A program made the translations under genes and the position numbers. A model generated the notes under the pieces. That model had not been told where the DNA came from and did no database searches. It was given only the letters and a program-made list of their open reading frames with translations. This document shows positions 1-11,481 of a DNA stretch of 64,000 nt, one piece after another (within the stretch, counting starts at the first letter, position 1; the number at the start of each line of letters is the position of its first letter). Source of the DNA: Priapulus caudatus (lineage: Eukaryota; Priapulida; Priapulimorpha; Priapulimorphida; Priapulidae); the NCBI RefSeq assembly GCF_000485595.1, contig NW_014577326.1:148003-212002 (forward strand), written 5' to 3'.

Positions 1-466
1 CCGACAAGTCATATATAGCTGCTGATCTTAGTTAAACGGAATATAAGCCGTTGTCGTTTGATGATACTACCGAGTACCGTTGACGTAGGCCTATCAAGTT
101 GATCTGGTTTATCCATGTACCAACCTCATTCCGACATTCGCGATCTGAAAAGCAAATTGTGAAGTATAGGCCTATATCTCTAGCCACCGTAGTATTAGTA
201 TTACTATGAGTATTAGTAACGATGAGTACCCGGTACTGTACAAGTTTATAAGTTACAACTTACAATGCTTAATGAGAAACATGGCTTTACAGTTTACGAG
301 AATGAGACTGACAACACCTTAATTCTTTTGAATACCGGTATGCCAAAATAGCATGAACTTTCGTTGAATGTACATATATCATACTACTATCCGGGTATCC
401 CGACGAGGCTGTGTGACTGATTGTCACCCTTCCATACAAAAAACCTATCACCTATGCTATAGAGCT
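1..466. other. Intergenic, no feature recognised
   Basis: AT-rich single-copy-looking sequence with TAGGCCTATA-type motifs near 85 and 168. No ORF with recognisable protein similarity and no clear repeat structure. Confidence 0.5.
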
Positions 467-714
467 CCGAAGTGATGACGTCACGGTGGCATGACAACGA
501 ACCCACTGGTTCTAAACAATCATATGCTCTGGTAACATTAACTGCGTGAAAATCAAAGATTCTAGAGTGCCGTAGGCACAAGATAGACCACTCTCCAATC
601 ATAGCGTAGTAGGTCATGGGTCGCCACAACCGCCATTTTGGGAAGCAAGTTCACACGAAGTTCCCGGATGTTGCTGTATCTGCTACTGTGAAACTGTCTG
701 CTGTGTGCTGTCAG
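467..714 (+). promoter_or_regulatory. Promoter-like stretch upstream of THAP exon (CRE-like and YY1-like sites)
   Basis: A perfect palindromic CRE-type octamer TGACGTCA lies at 476-483 and a YY1-type motif CCGCCATTTTG at 630-640, about 75 bp before the THAP exon. A diverged inverted copy lies at about 3400-3860 and keeps the TGACGTCA octamer (3845-3852) and the CCATTTT core. Promoter function is inferred from the motifs and from position only. Confidence 0.4.
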
Positions 715-801
715 CTCAGCTTACTGTTCTGCTGTAAATTGCTCGAATCGTCAGTGTAAGCCCGACCTGTCTTTCTTCAGGTTCCCCAAGAATACGGAAA
801 G
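715..801 (+). CDS. THAP-type zinc-finger exon (N-terminal half), isolated
   Basis: Read from 715 the frame gives SAYCSAVNCSNRQC then KPDLSFFRFPKNTER, followed directly by a GTGAG splice donor at 802. This matches the start of a THAP domain: the first two zinc-binding cysteines (C-x4-C), the basic NR patch, and the F-x-F-P-K-N core at which many THAP genes have their first intron. THAP domains are C2CH zinc fingers that bind DNA and occur in P-element-type transposases and in host regulators. The second half (C-x2-H, AVPTIF-type end) was not found downstream, where the minisatellite begins at about 1.2 kb. No in-frame ATG precedes it: a stop lies near 690. The stretch ending in CAG at 712-714 could be an acceptor, so the exon may be internal or the remnant of a broken gene. 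Confidence 0.55.
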
Positions 802-879
802 GTGAGAAAACATTCTTTTTTGTCGAAATCCATCGTGAAAGAGTTGTGCAATCTTGTTGATACATGTAGTACCAGTGCA

Positions 880-1085
880 GTGTTGTTTGTGCACAGGGCG
901 TACGTGCGGTGTAGTTAACTACTTGTGTGTTGCAGATGAGCATTTAAACGGCATTTACAGCAAGCTATCGACAAAATAGGCGAAAATAGAGTAGAGAAAC
1001 ATTAATACTTTGATAGTAGATACATTTAGTGTTTAATTACCATTATTTGTTTGAGACGGTCCAATGAAGTGCCTGTGCACTGTAC
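880..1085 (+). repeat. Dispersed repeat X, copy without the MITE (empty site)
   Basis: Diverged but collinear with 33440-34200: shared blocks include TTGTTTGTGCACAG, the GTGCGGT block, an ATAGGCGAAA-type block, the GTGTTTAATTACC-type block and CGGTCCAA..GTGCCT. Where the 33.5-kb copy carries a 548-bp MITE, this copy has only CGGCATTTACAGCAAGC at 950-966. It therefore serves as a natural pre-insertion site for that MITE. Confidence 0.6.
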
Positions 1086-1202
1086 CACTGTCTGACACTA
1101 CACCACTGGCCGAGACTATACAGTATACGCACGGCGGCGCGTGTGGATAAGATTCATATGGCTAATAACGCCACGGCGGCTGTATGGCCGACCTCAATAT
1201 GG

Positions 1203-3165
1203 CTAGGAATGAGGAAGGGGAGAAGGAGAAGCTGTGGAGAAGGAGGAGGGAGAAGCTGGTGGAGAAGAGGAAGGGGAGAGGTGGTGGAGAAGGAGGAAGG
1301 GAGAAGCTGGTGGAAAAGGAGGAAGGGGAGAAGGAAGAAGGTGGTGGAGAAGGAGGAAGGGAGAAGCTGGTGGAGAAGGAGGAGGGGAGAAGGGAGAAGC
1401 TGGTGGAGAAGGAGGAGGGGAGAAGCTGGTGGAGAAGGAGGAAGGGGAGAAGGTGGTGGAGAAGGAGGAAGGGAAGCTGGTGGAAAGGAGGAAGGGGAGA
1501 AGGAAGAAGGTGGTGAGAAGGAGGAAGGGAGAAGCTGGTGAAAAGGAGGAAGGGGAGAAGGAAGAAGGTGGTGGAGAGGAGGAAGGGAGAAGCTGTGGAG
1601 AAGGAGGAGGGAGAAGGGAGAAGTGTTGAGAAGGAGGAGGGGGAGAAGCTGGTTGAGAAGGAGGAGGGGAGAAGAGAAGGTGGTGGAGAAGGAAGGGAGA
1701 AGCTGTGGAGAAGGAGGAGGGGGAGAAGAAGGTCTGGTGGAAGAAGGAAGGAAGAGAAGCTGGTGAGAAGGAGGAGGGGAGAAGGGAAGAAGGTGTTGGA
1801 GAAGGAGGAGGGGGAGAAGCTGGTGGAGAAAGGAGGAGGGGGAGAAGAGAGGTGGTGGAGAAGGAAGGGAGAAGCTGGTGAGAAGGAGGAAGGGGAAGGG
1901 AAGAAGGTGTTGGAGAAGGAGGGAAGGGGGAGAAGCTGGTGGAAGAAGGAGGAGGGGGAGAAAGCTGGTGGAGAAGAGGGGGAGAAGGGAGCTGTGGACG
2001 AAGGAGGAAGGGGCAGAAGGCTGGTGGAGAATGAGGAAGGCTACAGACTGCAAGCTCTCCTCTCCTCCATTCTCCACCAGCTCTCCGCCTTCCCTCCCTC
2101 CAGCCAGCTTCTCCCCACCTCCTCTCACCAGCTCTCCCATCTTCCTTCATCGCAGCCACGCGTCTCTGTTCTCCCTTCGCTCCTTTTCCAGCCAAGCTCT
2201 CGCCTTGCCTCCAGCCAACCTTCTCCGCTTGTCGCCCCTCGCTCCTCCGACCAGCTACGCGCTTCTCCCCTTCCTTATGCCCCTCTCCTTCTCCCCCTCG
2301 CCTGCCTGCGCACAGCTCCGGCTTCTCTACCTTGCTAAACCGCCTCCTCCTCGCACGGGCAGCTCGGCCTTCTCACCTCCTTCTACCTCTCCTCGCTTCT
2401 GGCCACCAGCTTCTCCCTCCTTCTTCTGCCACGAAGCTTCTGCCGCCCATCCTCGCACACCACCTTCTCCTTCTAACTGCCTCCTTCTCGCGACCAGCTC
2501 TCACCCTTCCTCCTTCTCCGACCAGCTTGCTGCCCCTCCTGCCTCCACAGCTTCTTGCCATTCCTGCCAGCTCACACACGCTCTCCTTCTGCCGCCTGCC
2601 TGCCTTCTCCAGCGCAGCTTCTCCCCTCCTATCCACAACCTTCTCCTCTCCCATTCCTCCTGCCACCAGCCTCGCCTTCCCCGCTTCCTCCTCCACCAGC
2701 ATTCTCCCCCTCCTCCGCTTCTCCACGCAGCTTCTCGCATCTTCCTTCTCCACCACCATTCTCTCTTCTCACCTTCCTCTTGCTTCTCCACGCAGCTCTC
2801 CCCCTCTCACAAACTATCTCCTTCTCCCCCCCTCCTCCACCCAGCTCCTTCTTCCCCCTCTCTTATCCTCATTCTTCCGTATCTCACCCCCTCATCCTCA
2901 CCAGCTAACCCTTCTGCCGCTTCTCCCTTCTCCCCTGCCTCTCACCAGCTCCCTTCTCCCCCTCGCGGCATCGCTGTTCTCCCTTCTCCACACTCTCCTC
3001 CACCAGCTCCCTTCTTCCCCTTCTGCCCTTCTCCCCCTCCTCCTCCGCAGCTCCCTTCTCCCTCTCCTTCTCTCTTGCCTAGCCTTCTCCACACTAGCTT
3101 CTCCCCTCCTTCTTCTTCCACCAGCTTCTCCCCCTCCTCCACCACCTTCCTACCTTCTAAACTCC
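1203..3165. repeat. Purine/pyrimidine minisatellite with strand switch near 2050
   Basis: From 1203 to about 2045 the plus strand is almost pure purine, built from imperfect units of about 24-30 bp around GAGAAGGAGGAAGGGG plus AGAAGCTGGTG. From about 2055 to 3165 the same type of unit appears as its reverse complement (CACCAGCTTCTCCCC). The array is thus two blocks of opposite orientation, head to head. The pyrimidine block is more diverged. Long ORFs in all frames here (up to 441 aa, rich in Arg/Lys/Glu/Gly or Ser/Pro/Leu) are consequences of the composition and are not annotated as genes. Such mirror-like purine tracts can form triplex DNA. Confidence 0.85.
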
Positions 3166-3399
3166 TGCCGCGTGCGTATAGCTCACTTCCCTACACGCAC
3201 TAGCTGGGCACTGCACTGTGTACATACTACATAGAACGATCGCCGATTATGAATCATTGTTAGATGTTTTTGTACACCTTGACATGAGAGATTTGATACA
3301 GCTATTGCATAAAAATATTATCTATGTTACATTATATTATAATATACCATATATATATTTAACCATGGTTATCCATTATATTTCTATTATCAGAACAGA

Positions 3400-3860
3400 C
3401 CGCGGGAGCGAGGTTTTGCTTGCCTAAAATGGCTGGACGGTGGCGTTCCATTGGTCGTACTACACGTCATATTGGCACTCGTGAGTTTCGCATGAGTGGT
3501 TTATCTTGTTCAGCGTCTACGATCTTTGGTGAAACATGGTGTCGTCGTTTGTTACAGCCGATTGTAACTATCATTCTGAGAGTCATTATTTGCAGTTTTT
3601 ATATAAAGATTTCGGCAAAGCGATGGAAGTTAAAAATGCAACGGAAAAAAAAACTATAATTAAAAAAAATAATATTTAATTTAAGTTAAAATATTGTTAC
3701 TGATCGACTTGCTACCGATGCTTTACCGCTGTCTGCAGCGGGCACACCGACTCGTGTTACGCACAACATTTTCATTGGGCGTTAATGCAATGAGAGGCCA
3801 GTGGGTTGTTTAGAAACCACGTGGTTCGTTGTCATGCGCACCGGTGACGTCACACTCGGT
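3400..3860 (-). repeat. Inverted, diverged copy of the 467-650 promoter-like stretch
   Basis: The reverse complement of 3795-3860 (GTGACGTCAC, CATGACAACGAAC, then CTAAACAA) matches 474-530, and that of 3400-3470 (CGCCAC...CCATTTT.GG.AAGCAA) matches 608-650. A stretch of about 300 bp in between is not shared. With the left copy it brackets the GA/CT minisatellite as inverted flanks. No THAP exon is present on this side. Confidence 0.5.
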
Positions 3861-3871
3861 ACTCTATCATG

Positions 3872-4685
3872 GAGTCGTTATTCAATTAGTGAGTAAGACA
3901 GACTGAAGTCGGGCAAAAATTTCAACATTTACGTTGCCTTTTAGTCTATCCTAGTGATTTATTGTGTTTAACTCGATAAACTTGAGCTCAAATCTTACCT
4001 TAATCATTAAACTAATTTCGTGTCTAATCGTTGGTCTCACAAAAATGAGAAATCGGGAGATATTGGTCCAAAAGTACAATGTGGTTTTACCAATTCATAC
4101 GACATTGTCAACAACTGTGAACCAAAACAAAGGGCAATGCTTTTCAATAGCCCTCTACCGCAAGCAATGCAAACAACTAGCGAGGTTTGCCAGGGATTTC
4201 GGAAAGTTAAACACGACTTAGTGTTATTTATACAATTTACATTAGAAATAAAAAATTTCACATGTTTAGTATTCTTATTCATTTTATTTTTTCTTAACAA
4301 TATCGTTCATAACATGTCATTACTGTCATTTGACATGGCCTATAAACAACACCAACTCGTGTTTAACTTTCCGAAATCCCTGGCAAACCTCGCTAGTTGT
4401 TTGCATTGCTTGCGGTAGAGGTCTATTGAAAAGCATTGCCCTTTGTTTCGGTTCACAGTTGTTGACAATGTCGTATGAATTGGTAAAACCACATTGTACT
4501 TTTGGACCGATATCTCCCGATTTGTCATTTTTGTGAGACCAACGATTAGACACGAAATTAGTTTAATGATTAAGGTAAGATTTGAGCTCAAGTTTATCGA
4601 GTTAAACACAATAAATCATAGGTAGACTAAGGCAACTAAATGTTGAATTTTGCCAGTTTCAGTCTGTCTTACTCCTGATAGACTC
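3872..4685. mobile_element. Fold-back element (long inverted repeat, ~0.8 kb)
   Basis: The left arm (about 3890-4235) and right arm (about 4340-4680) are near-perfect reverse complements, for example GAGTAAGACAGACTGAA at 3892 against TTCAGTCTGTCTTACTC ending at 4675. A spacer of about 100 bp separates them. The two arms give mirror-image ORFs of 70-130 aa with no recognisable domain. These look incidental to the palindrome. No terminal motif assigns it to a superfamily, and no target-site duplication was identified with confidence. Confidence 0.75.
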
Positions 4686-4689
4686 CTGA

Positions 4690-6370
4690 CTCTATGTATA
4701 TCTCAAATAAAACTATTCTATTGCCATCTTTGACTTGCCTTGTTTGAAATAAGCGTTAACTCACAGAACTTTGTCCTGTTTCTAAACTAGAATGTATTTC
4801 TTAATTCACGGTATAATCTGCTAATTCTCAGAGCATATTAACTTAATTCCACGATTGTTTACCCGCCATTTTTACACTGCGCATGCTCAACAATTGAGAC
4901 ATGGAAAACTCGAAACGGAAAAGACTCCTCGATGCAGTTATTGATACTATAATTATAGTACTTAGGCAGGAGCACATTTTAAAAAATTTGTGAAAGTTAC
5001 AAAATCACAAGTTACAAAAAATATGGGAAAGTTACAAAATCACAAGTTACAACAAATATGTGAAAAACAAAATTAAAAACTTAAAGACAGAACTAATTAA
5101 AAAAACAAACTTGTTGGGTCGACTGTGGATTTTAGTCACAGTCGGAATGATACAAATGGTGGCGAGTTCATGATTTTGATTGCATTTGTCTAAAAAAGTC
5201 GCTGTAACCCCGTAAGTAACGAGCGCATTGTAGCGCACTGATGGTTACAAGAAGGCGGATGTATACTGATTCATTTGCTATACATACATGTTAACCTATA
5301 CGGAATGTCCGTAAGTTTTACGGTTTTTCACCCATTTAAATTGCTTACGGGCGTACACCTAAAATCATACGGATTACAAACAAACTTGGCTCAAAATTTA
5401 TTGCGTGCTGTTTAGAGAACGATAGAATAACGCATGAACACGTGCCCCGAACAAGGGCTGCCTATGAATACAATCCGGAGCGTCCATGATGATTGGTCAA
5501 TCTTGATAATTCAAGGAAGGTTACTGCTGCTGCAGTGAATGCAGACTAGAGACTGCAGAGATGACTCTCAGTTAAAAAAGTGTTAATATTAAACTCATTT
5601 TGGTGTGATTTGTGGATCCTAAGTATTTCTTATGGATTTTATGGATTTTTCCAGAAGGTTAAATATAGGTGGGCATCCGAAGGGGTTGACATGTATGGCT
5701 ATATCATATGTGAAGTGTTCTTTAGCGATACTTGGCAAATACGACAACTACGTGTTTAGCTGCAGCCAATGTTTGAAACGGTCTTCTAACTCTAGCAAGA
5801 CCATTTCTTGGAGCTAATCATACTAGGCCACTCTTAAAAAACTGTTTGTTTCTCCTTTACCTACTCGCCTCTCAGGGTACCGAGTAGGTAGGTAGGTGAA
5901 AAATCTTTTTTTATTTTGTTTTGACAAGATGTGTGTATGTATTATATATATTGTATATTCTGTTTTGTGTATATGTTTTTGCGGAACGAATTTGATTTAT
6001 TTTTTTTCTTCGTTTTAATCGTCCAATAAAATGTGTCGAGTAGCGGCGTTTTGGCGAGTCGGTCGGTAAAGGGGAAACGAGCAATATTTTATCTTAGGCC
6101 CTACATGCACATAAACGTTCAGTTTGACGTTTGCTTGTGTTCTACCAGCAACACTAGTCCGCATACTATTACTATCATCACTTTTAGAAAATGTATCGGA
6201 TATGTCCAACTAATTTTGAAACCCATGGTAATACTGTAAATGTGTGAAAACTGTGCCACAATTCAAGAAGTGGTGTACAAATAGTAAGCCACAAATAAGT
6301 GAATTCTGTGCTGTAATATAGGTTTCATAGCAGGGAATGTGACATCCTTTTTTTTCTGCCGGAAAATAAA
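4690..6370. other. Intergenic, AT-rich, no gene recognised
   Basis: Contains a short direct duplication of GTTACAAAATCACAAG-type sequence at about 4994-5055, a GCGCATGC (NRF1-like) motif with CCGCCATTTTT near 4865-4887, and TA-rich runs near 5935. No ORF here has recognisable protein similarity. Confidence 0.45.
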
Positions 6371-6374
6371 TCCA

Positions 6375-6545
6375 GCAATTTTGCAACAGCAATAAGCAGC
6401 AACAGCAATTAACAACAACAACAATTAACATTAACAACAATTAACATTAACAACAATTAACATTAACATTAACAATTAACAACAATTAACAACAACAACA
6501 ATTAACATTCAGCAATTAGCAACAGCAATAATTTTGCAAACAGCA
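6375..6545. repeat. AAC/ATT-rich microsatellite-like tract
   Basis: Repeated AACAACAATTAACATT-type units with interspersed CAGCAATAAGCAGCAA. Low complexity. Confidence 0.8.
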
Positions 6546-6759
6546 ATAAGCAGTGGGACTTTTGCAAGACCCACTGAAGATCTGCCTGTCGCATTGATGA
6601 TTGAGCAGTTGGTAATGGGTGTTGAGTGCCCAGTTGTCGGAAAAGTAAGGATGGACAATGGGTCAGGCATGAAATTTTCCACACCTACCCCAAAAAATGC
6701 TTTGGGTCTGACAGGTGTGAATAATATCGCATTCTATGTTTTCTGGTTTAACACATGAC

Positions 6760-6977
6760 CAGGGTTCTCCAAGAGCACTTATAGCCTGGCGGCCCGCCAG
6801 GCTATCGTCGAGCCCCGCCATCCTAAAATGCACCCGCCACTCTAAATATCATACCCGCCATGCTAAATATCATAGCCCCCGGACTCCCCTAGCACGCAAA
6901 CCGCATTCGGCGATTTGCAACTAGGACCGTAAAGGCAGCACCCGCCATGCTATAATGAAAAAGCTTGGAGAACCCTG
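6760..6977. mobile_element. hAT-like MITE (218 bp)
   Basis: Perfect terminal inverted repeats CAGGGTTCTCCAAG at 6760 and CTTGGAGAACCCTG ending at 6977. CAGGG at the termini is typical of hAT non-autonomous elements. The interior holds a 23-bp palindrome at about 6782-6804 and several CCCGCCAT.CTA units. A clear 8-bp target duplication is not visible in the flanks. Confidence 0.7.
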
Positions 6978-7338
6978 ATTACCTGGTTAATTAATCCTAC
7001 TTTAGGACCACTGTTCTGTAAATGAATTACCGAATATAATTCTGAGCCATTATTTAAAATCCAAAGTAGAGTTGTTCCAAAACGTATTATCTTTTTCAGT
7101 TTAAAAGTAAGAGTCAGTCAGGGTTTCTTCTGAGGGAAAATTAGACAACGGCGGTTATGCCCAGTTTGGGGAAAAACGCACATGATGGATTCAAAGGCAT
7201 GCAGTAGGTACGAATGTGTATTCAAAGGCAGACACGGGGAGGAGAGAGGTAGAGGGGGTTCTGGGGGTCTCCCCCAGCAAAATGTTAAAAATTTTAATGT
7301 ATTAGACGGCATTTGATGCACCCCGAAAATAAAATTTA

Positions 7339-7705
7339 TCCTGGAACTTACTATGTATCACAATACTCTGTATTAAACTAATATAACCTGTTACAAAAAT
7401 TCGAAGGGACAAGCAGCGGAGGTTTCGAGCGCCATTTCTGTTGACCTGTGACGTACGCATTCCCAATGCGCATAGCGTTCGGCTAACTTCGTCATGACGT
7501 CACGACTGACAGCAGGCATTCCATGATACATTCGATCTTGAAGTCGAAGTTAGCCGAACGCTATGCGCATTTGGAATGAGTACGTCACAGGTCAACAGAA
7601 ATGGCGCTCGAAATATCCGCCGCTCGTCACTTCGAATTTTTGTAACAGGTTATATTAGTTTAATACAGAGTATTGTGAATTTGTGATACATAGTAAGTTC
7701 CAGGA
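7339..7705. mobile_element. Fold-back MITE with TA target site (Tc1/mariner-like)
   Basis: Both ends are TCCTGGAACTTACTATG inverted repeats flanked by TA (7337-7338 and 7706-7707). The arms extend inward about 160 bp each and include GGTCAACAGAAATGGCGCTC and its complement, around a centre of about 50 bp. The TA duplication and palindromic structure fit a Tc1/mariner-type MITE. No transposase is encoded. Confidence 0.75.
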
Positions 7706-7707
7706 TA

Positions 7708-8350
7708 GCGGAGAAAGGTTCGTATTTAGAATAAACCCAGTTTGGAAGTTCTAGTCTCTGAAAACGCACCAGCAAACCGCCCTGAGTGATTCACTCAGGG
7801 GTTCCCTGAACTTCCTCCACAGAAAACCATACGCTCGCGTAGTAACCCTATCCTGGGTTTGGGTTTACATTATTGTATCTAGGCTGCGGGCACCGCGCTG
7901 GAATGAGGGAGCGACAGCAAAACTTTCCCGGAATCGAGGAAAAAGCTGCAATCGGGAATGACACAGGAGTGTGCCGGCACGCAAAAAGAAACGTTGCTGT
8001 GAAGTGTGAATTTCATTACGATTTTCCATGTATAGTCAGAAGCACGTGGTGATATATTTATTTTTGGATTGACACTATTTTGACAACGGCGGTTAAATAA
8101 TTATACAGGAAAATTTTCACAACGGCGTTGTTAAATTTGACAACGGCGGTGCGCCGCAGTGCCTCCTATGTAGAAGAAACCCTGTCATTGTTAATCTCAG
8201 GTATAATTTATAGAATGGGTGCTGATAACCATAATGCAGGTATTCCCGGTTTTTGATTAATGTAAAAACAAGTGTGATATTATTCTGGACTGTTAAACCA
8301 CCTAGCTGACTATCGGAAAAAAACAGTTTCATGTGTAGTAAACTGTGTAG
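7708..8350. other. Intergenic, no gene recognised
   Basis: Mixed sequence with a small palindrome CCTGAGTGATTCACTCAGG at 7781-7799. Three GACAACGGCGGT-type units occur at about 8080-8150, and one GACAACGGCGGTTA lies outside at about 7143. No coding similarity seen. Confidence 0.45.
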
Positions 8351-8358
8351 GTATTGCG

Positions 8359-10130
8359 CAGCGGCGTAGACAGGTACTCAGTTGTGGGGGGGATGATTTC
8401 GCTGTGTGTGATTGAAGAGTGTGCGCGAGTAGCGCACACCGCGAGCGCCTTGGCGCAAAGCCCTTAAGGGGTGGGGTCCAGGGGCCCGCCATAGGGCCCC
8501 TGGCAGGGTGCAGGGGCAGAGCCCTTGCCCAGGGTCAGGGGGCGGAGCCCCCGGAAGCTCTTGGATTTTAGCAATTTAGAACCTTCAAGATGGCCGAATT
8601 ACCTCAAAATTCCAATTTTTAATTCACAAAATTGCACTTACAATATCGAATGTAATTTTTTTCTTTGGATCCCAGAGGTTTAATAACACGCACACAACCA
8701 GTGGCGGATCCAGAAGTGAATTCTAGGGGGGCGAATCATGCGAGCTCAAGGGCACGAAGCGCTCACTGTGTGGAATTGTTAAAAACTTGCAATCTAAAAG
8801 CAATCTTTATCATAGAATATCAGGATTTTTCCTCCTTTAGGGGGTGTCCCCCTCCTGTTTAGGGGGGGGGGTCCAGGGGACCTCCCCCGGAAATTTTGTT
8901 GAAAGTAACACCTCTTCGATGCAATTTCCTGCACTTTGAGGCAGCACTATTAAACAATCTTTATCACAATAACATCACTGTTGAGTTGAGTATTTTTTCC
9001 TTTGGGGACACCAAAGACTAAAATGCTTACTACCAAATCTGTGCTATACATGTAGATGTTCTCACTGGGGTTGCCAGTGCAGACTTACCTAGGCTAAAAT
9101 ACCTTTACCCTGAAAATTCTAGAGGGGGGCGACCGCCCCCTGTGCTACCGACCCCCCGTTGACAACTACAGCACTGGAATCATCTCCCCCTGAAATTTTG
9201 ATAAAACGTATATTTTACTGAGAAGTGAGAACCTTAAAACTGCAAAAGAATATGAGAAAAACAACCAGATTTGAACCAAATAGTGCATATTTTCACCCCT
9301 CATACAAAATCGGGAATATACTTCCGATCGGGTCTCAGCACCCCCATCCCCCCTCCCAAAAAGTGAGATAAAATTGAATTTTCCCATTCAACCCCCTTGA
9401 AAATTCAATATCCCAACTCTCAATAGGTCTATTCTAATTTTGAATAAAGCAAGGATTCAACTTTCGTGAGCAGTGATAAGACGTGATTTTGGGATTTTGA
9501 AAAAAAAATCGTATATGGGGAATGCGTCCAAAATTAACCGTCTGAGTTTCAGTAAATGATAAAGTCATGCTTGTGGGAACGAGTTCACAGCCATTTTACA
9601 GTTAGATGTATGTCACGTTTCCATTTCTGTAATAATACATTAGGAGAGTATGAATAGCGATGACGGATTTGTAGATAAATATCCAGTATTTATTGTCTGT
9701 TAAATATTAAATTTTCCCCATTTTCTTCCTGAAAGTAAAGGGGATGAAAGCCACCCACCTCAATAAGTGTGTGGGGGATATACCCCCCCCCCCGCTATCT
9801 ATGCCCCTGTCAGATGAACTCAAATTTGACTTTTGATATGCATACAAATATTCATAATCATAATCTTTGTTAGCAGTACTCTACAGGCGCCGCCGAACGA
9901 TTTTTCAAGTGGGGGTGCTCAATTTGTTATGCTCGACAGTGGCCAATGCAGGTTTTCGAGGAGAGTGGTAAGAAACAAGCGGGGGTATGCGGGTCCTCCC
10001 CCAGAAAATTTTGAATCCCCCATTTTCCTCCTAAAAGTAGGGGGGGGGAGATAATTGTACACGCCATCCCCACACGTCAATAAGTGGAGGGGATGCATCC
10101 CCTCCATCCCCTCCGCTATCTACGCCCCTG
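8359..10130. mobile_element. hAT-family non-autonomous element with 8-bp TSD
   Basis: The target-site duplication GTATTGCG is identical at 8351-8358 and 10131-10138. Termini are CAGCGGCGTAGACAG on the left and CTATCTACGCCCCTG on the right (13 of 15 matching as inverted repeats). An 8-bp TSD plus CAG.GGCGTAG ends is diagnostic of hAT elements. The 1772-bp interior has no transposase ORF. It contains a second hAT-like end, CAGTGGCGGATCCAG, at 8699, and an internal right-end-like TATCTATGCCCCTG ending at 9809. It also has several G- or C-runs of 8-13. This suggests nested insertion or tandem duplication of the right end. Confidence 0.88.
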
Positions 10131-10138
10131 GTATTGCG

Positions 10139-10731
10139 AGAATAGCCATTGTCACATGTTTATGAGGTGATTTCGAATTTTAGCTTTTAACATAATTGTT
10201 TCTAATCTAATTATCATTTTGTGTTTTACTATCTATTGAGTACCATCAAGAGTAGATAATAATGTGTTATTATCTACTCTTGGTACCATGTAGTCTCTAA
10301 TAATGTGTAATGCTGAAACTGTAATGTGATTACTTTATGATACAAGCTAGTAAATTTGATGACATGTACAGTAGGTAACAAAATGCATGAAGTTTGGCGA
10401 GGGAAGCTGAAATACTGCTTTATAGGAGTGCTGGTAAAAGTTTGAGCATTATACCAGAACTCCGTATAGAGTCAAAAATGATTAAACTGAAACTGGAACT
10501 AGAAAATTTCTATAACCTAAATGTGAAAGTGACAAAATTCTATGTAAATTGAGATATTTTCAAAGTATCAAGTGTTATACCACAAGGAAGTGGTGAACCC
10601 ATGTTGTGTGCAGCTGTTTTCAGTAATTTATACATTTTCCATAAATAATAGCAGCTGGCCAGTCAATCCTAACAAATGTAGCGCTGCTTTCAGGCAAAAT
10701 TTTATTGCTTGTCTTTCAAGACATGACTGTA
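10139..10731. other. Intergenic with a 36-bp hairpin
   Basis: At 10247-10282 arms CAAGAGTAGATAATAA and TTATTATCTACTCTTG flank a 4-nt loop, a perfect 16-bp hairpin. The same GAGTAGATAAT hairpin type recurs at 55225. Otherwise no gene or repeat recognised. Confidence 0.6.
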
Positions 10732-11481
10732 GCTGATAGGGTCTATGTCTCCCTGGGTACTGCCGGAACGTACCCTGGGTACGGTTCGGTATACAGGAAC
10801 ATACCCTGGTAACTATCTAATATGCCGGACCGTACCTCGCCTACTCCAAACCGTACCCAGTTTTCAGCCCCCTCGACCGACTGTTGGCAGGAAGCGTACC
10901 GCTTTACGGCAATAGTCTAGGCTTGTTTCCGGTACATGTGGTGCATTTCCCGCGCGACCGATTGTTATTGTTTACGTTACATCTGCAGCATAGAGTGAAT
11001 TTAGTACGACTCTGCTTATAATTTTATCTATACGTTTCCAACCCATTAAGATAATCATACAAATTTTCCTGTTCCACAAGACCACAACAGTTGCCGCCAT
11101 CTTTCAAAAATCTCGCATGCGCAGTGTACGAATGCGCGAAAATGTCGTAAACATTATGAAAGGAAACTGCATTCCCGATCATCGCGATATTTGCAAAAGG
11201 ATTGCGCGCATCAGTGTATACAGGTTGAAATTTCTTCTTGGTTTTACAGTTTCATACTCCAATCCAACTTTATAAAGATATATAAAGATTGGCGGTCTGT
11301 ATGTATATTTCAAATGTTGCGACATCAGTAGTGGACTGAACAGGGACAGTCAGGGTACGGTGGGGAGTAAGCGAAGTACGGTCCGGCATATCAGATAGTT
11401 ACCAGGGTACGTTTCGGTATACCGGACCGTACCCAGGGTACGTTCCGGCAGTATACCCTGGGAGACATAGACCCTATCAGC
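10732..11481. mobile_element. Fold-back element (~750 bp) with long inverted termini
   Basis: The left end GCTGATAGGGTCTATGTCTC matches the right end (GAGACATAGACCCTATCAGC). The arms run about 110-120 bp inward and contain repeated GGTACG..CCGG motifs. The interior (about 10850-11350) holds a CCGCCATCTTT site and GCATGCGCA near 11094-11122, YY1-like and NRF1-like motifs. No ORF and no certain target-site duplication. Confidence 0.7.

Noticed and set aside
1143-3234. Long overlapping ORFs (up to 441 aa) rich in Arg/Lys/Glu or Ser/Pro/Leu
   Set aside because: They follow from stop-poor purine/pyrimidine repeat sequence; several frames and both strands are open at once.
4020-4609. Mirror-image ORFs of 68-132 aa that look like a duplicated gene
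   Set aside because: They are the two arms of a palindrome read on opposite strands and have no recognisable domain.
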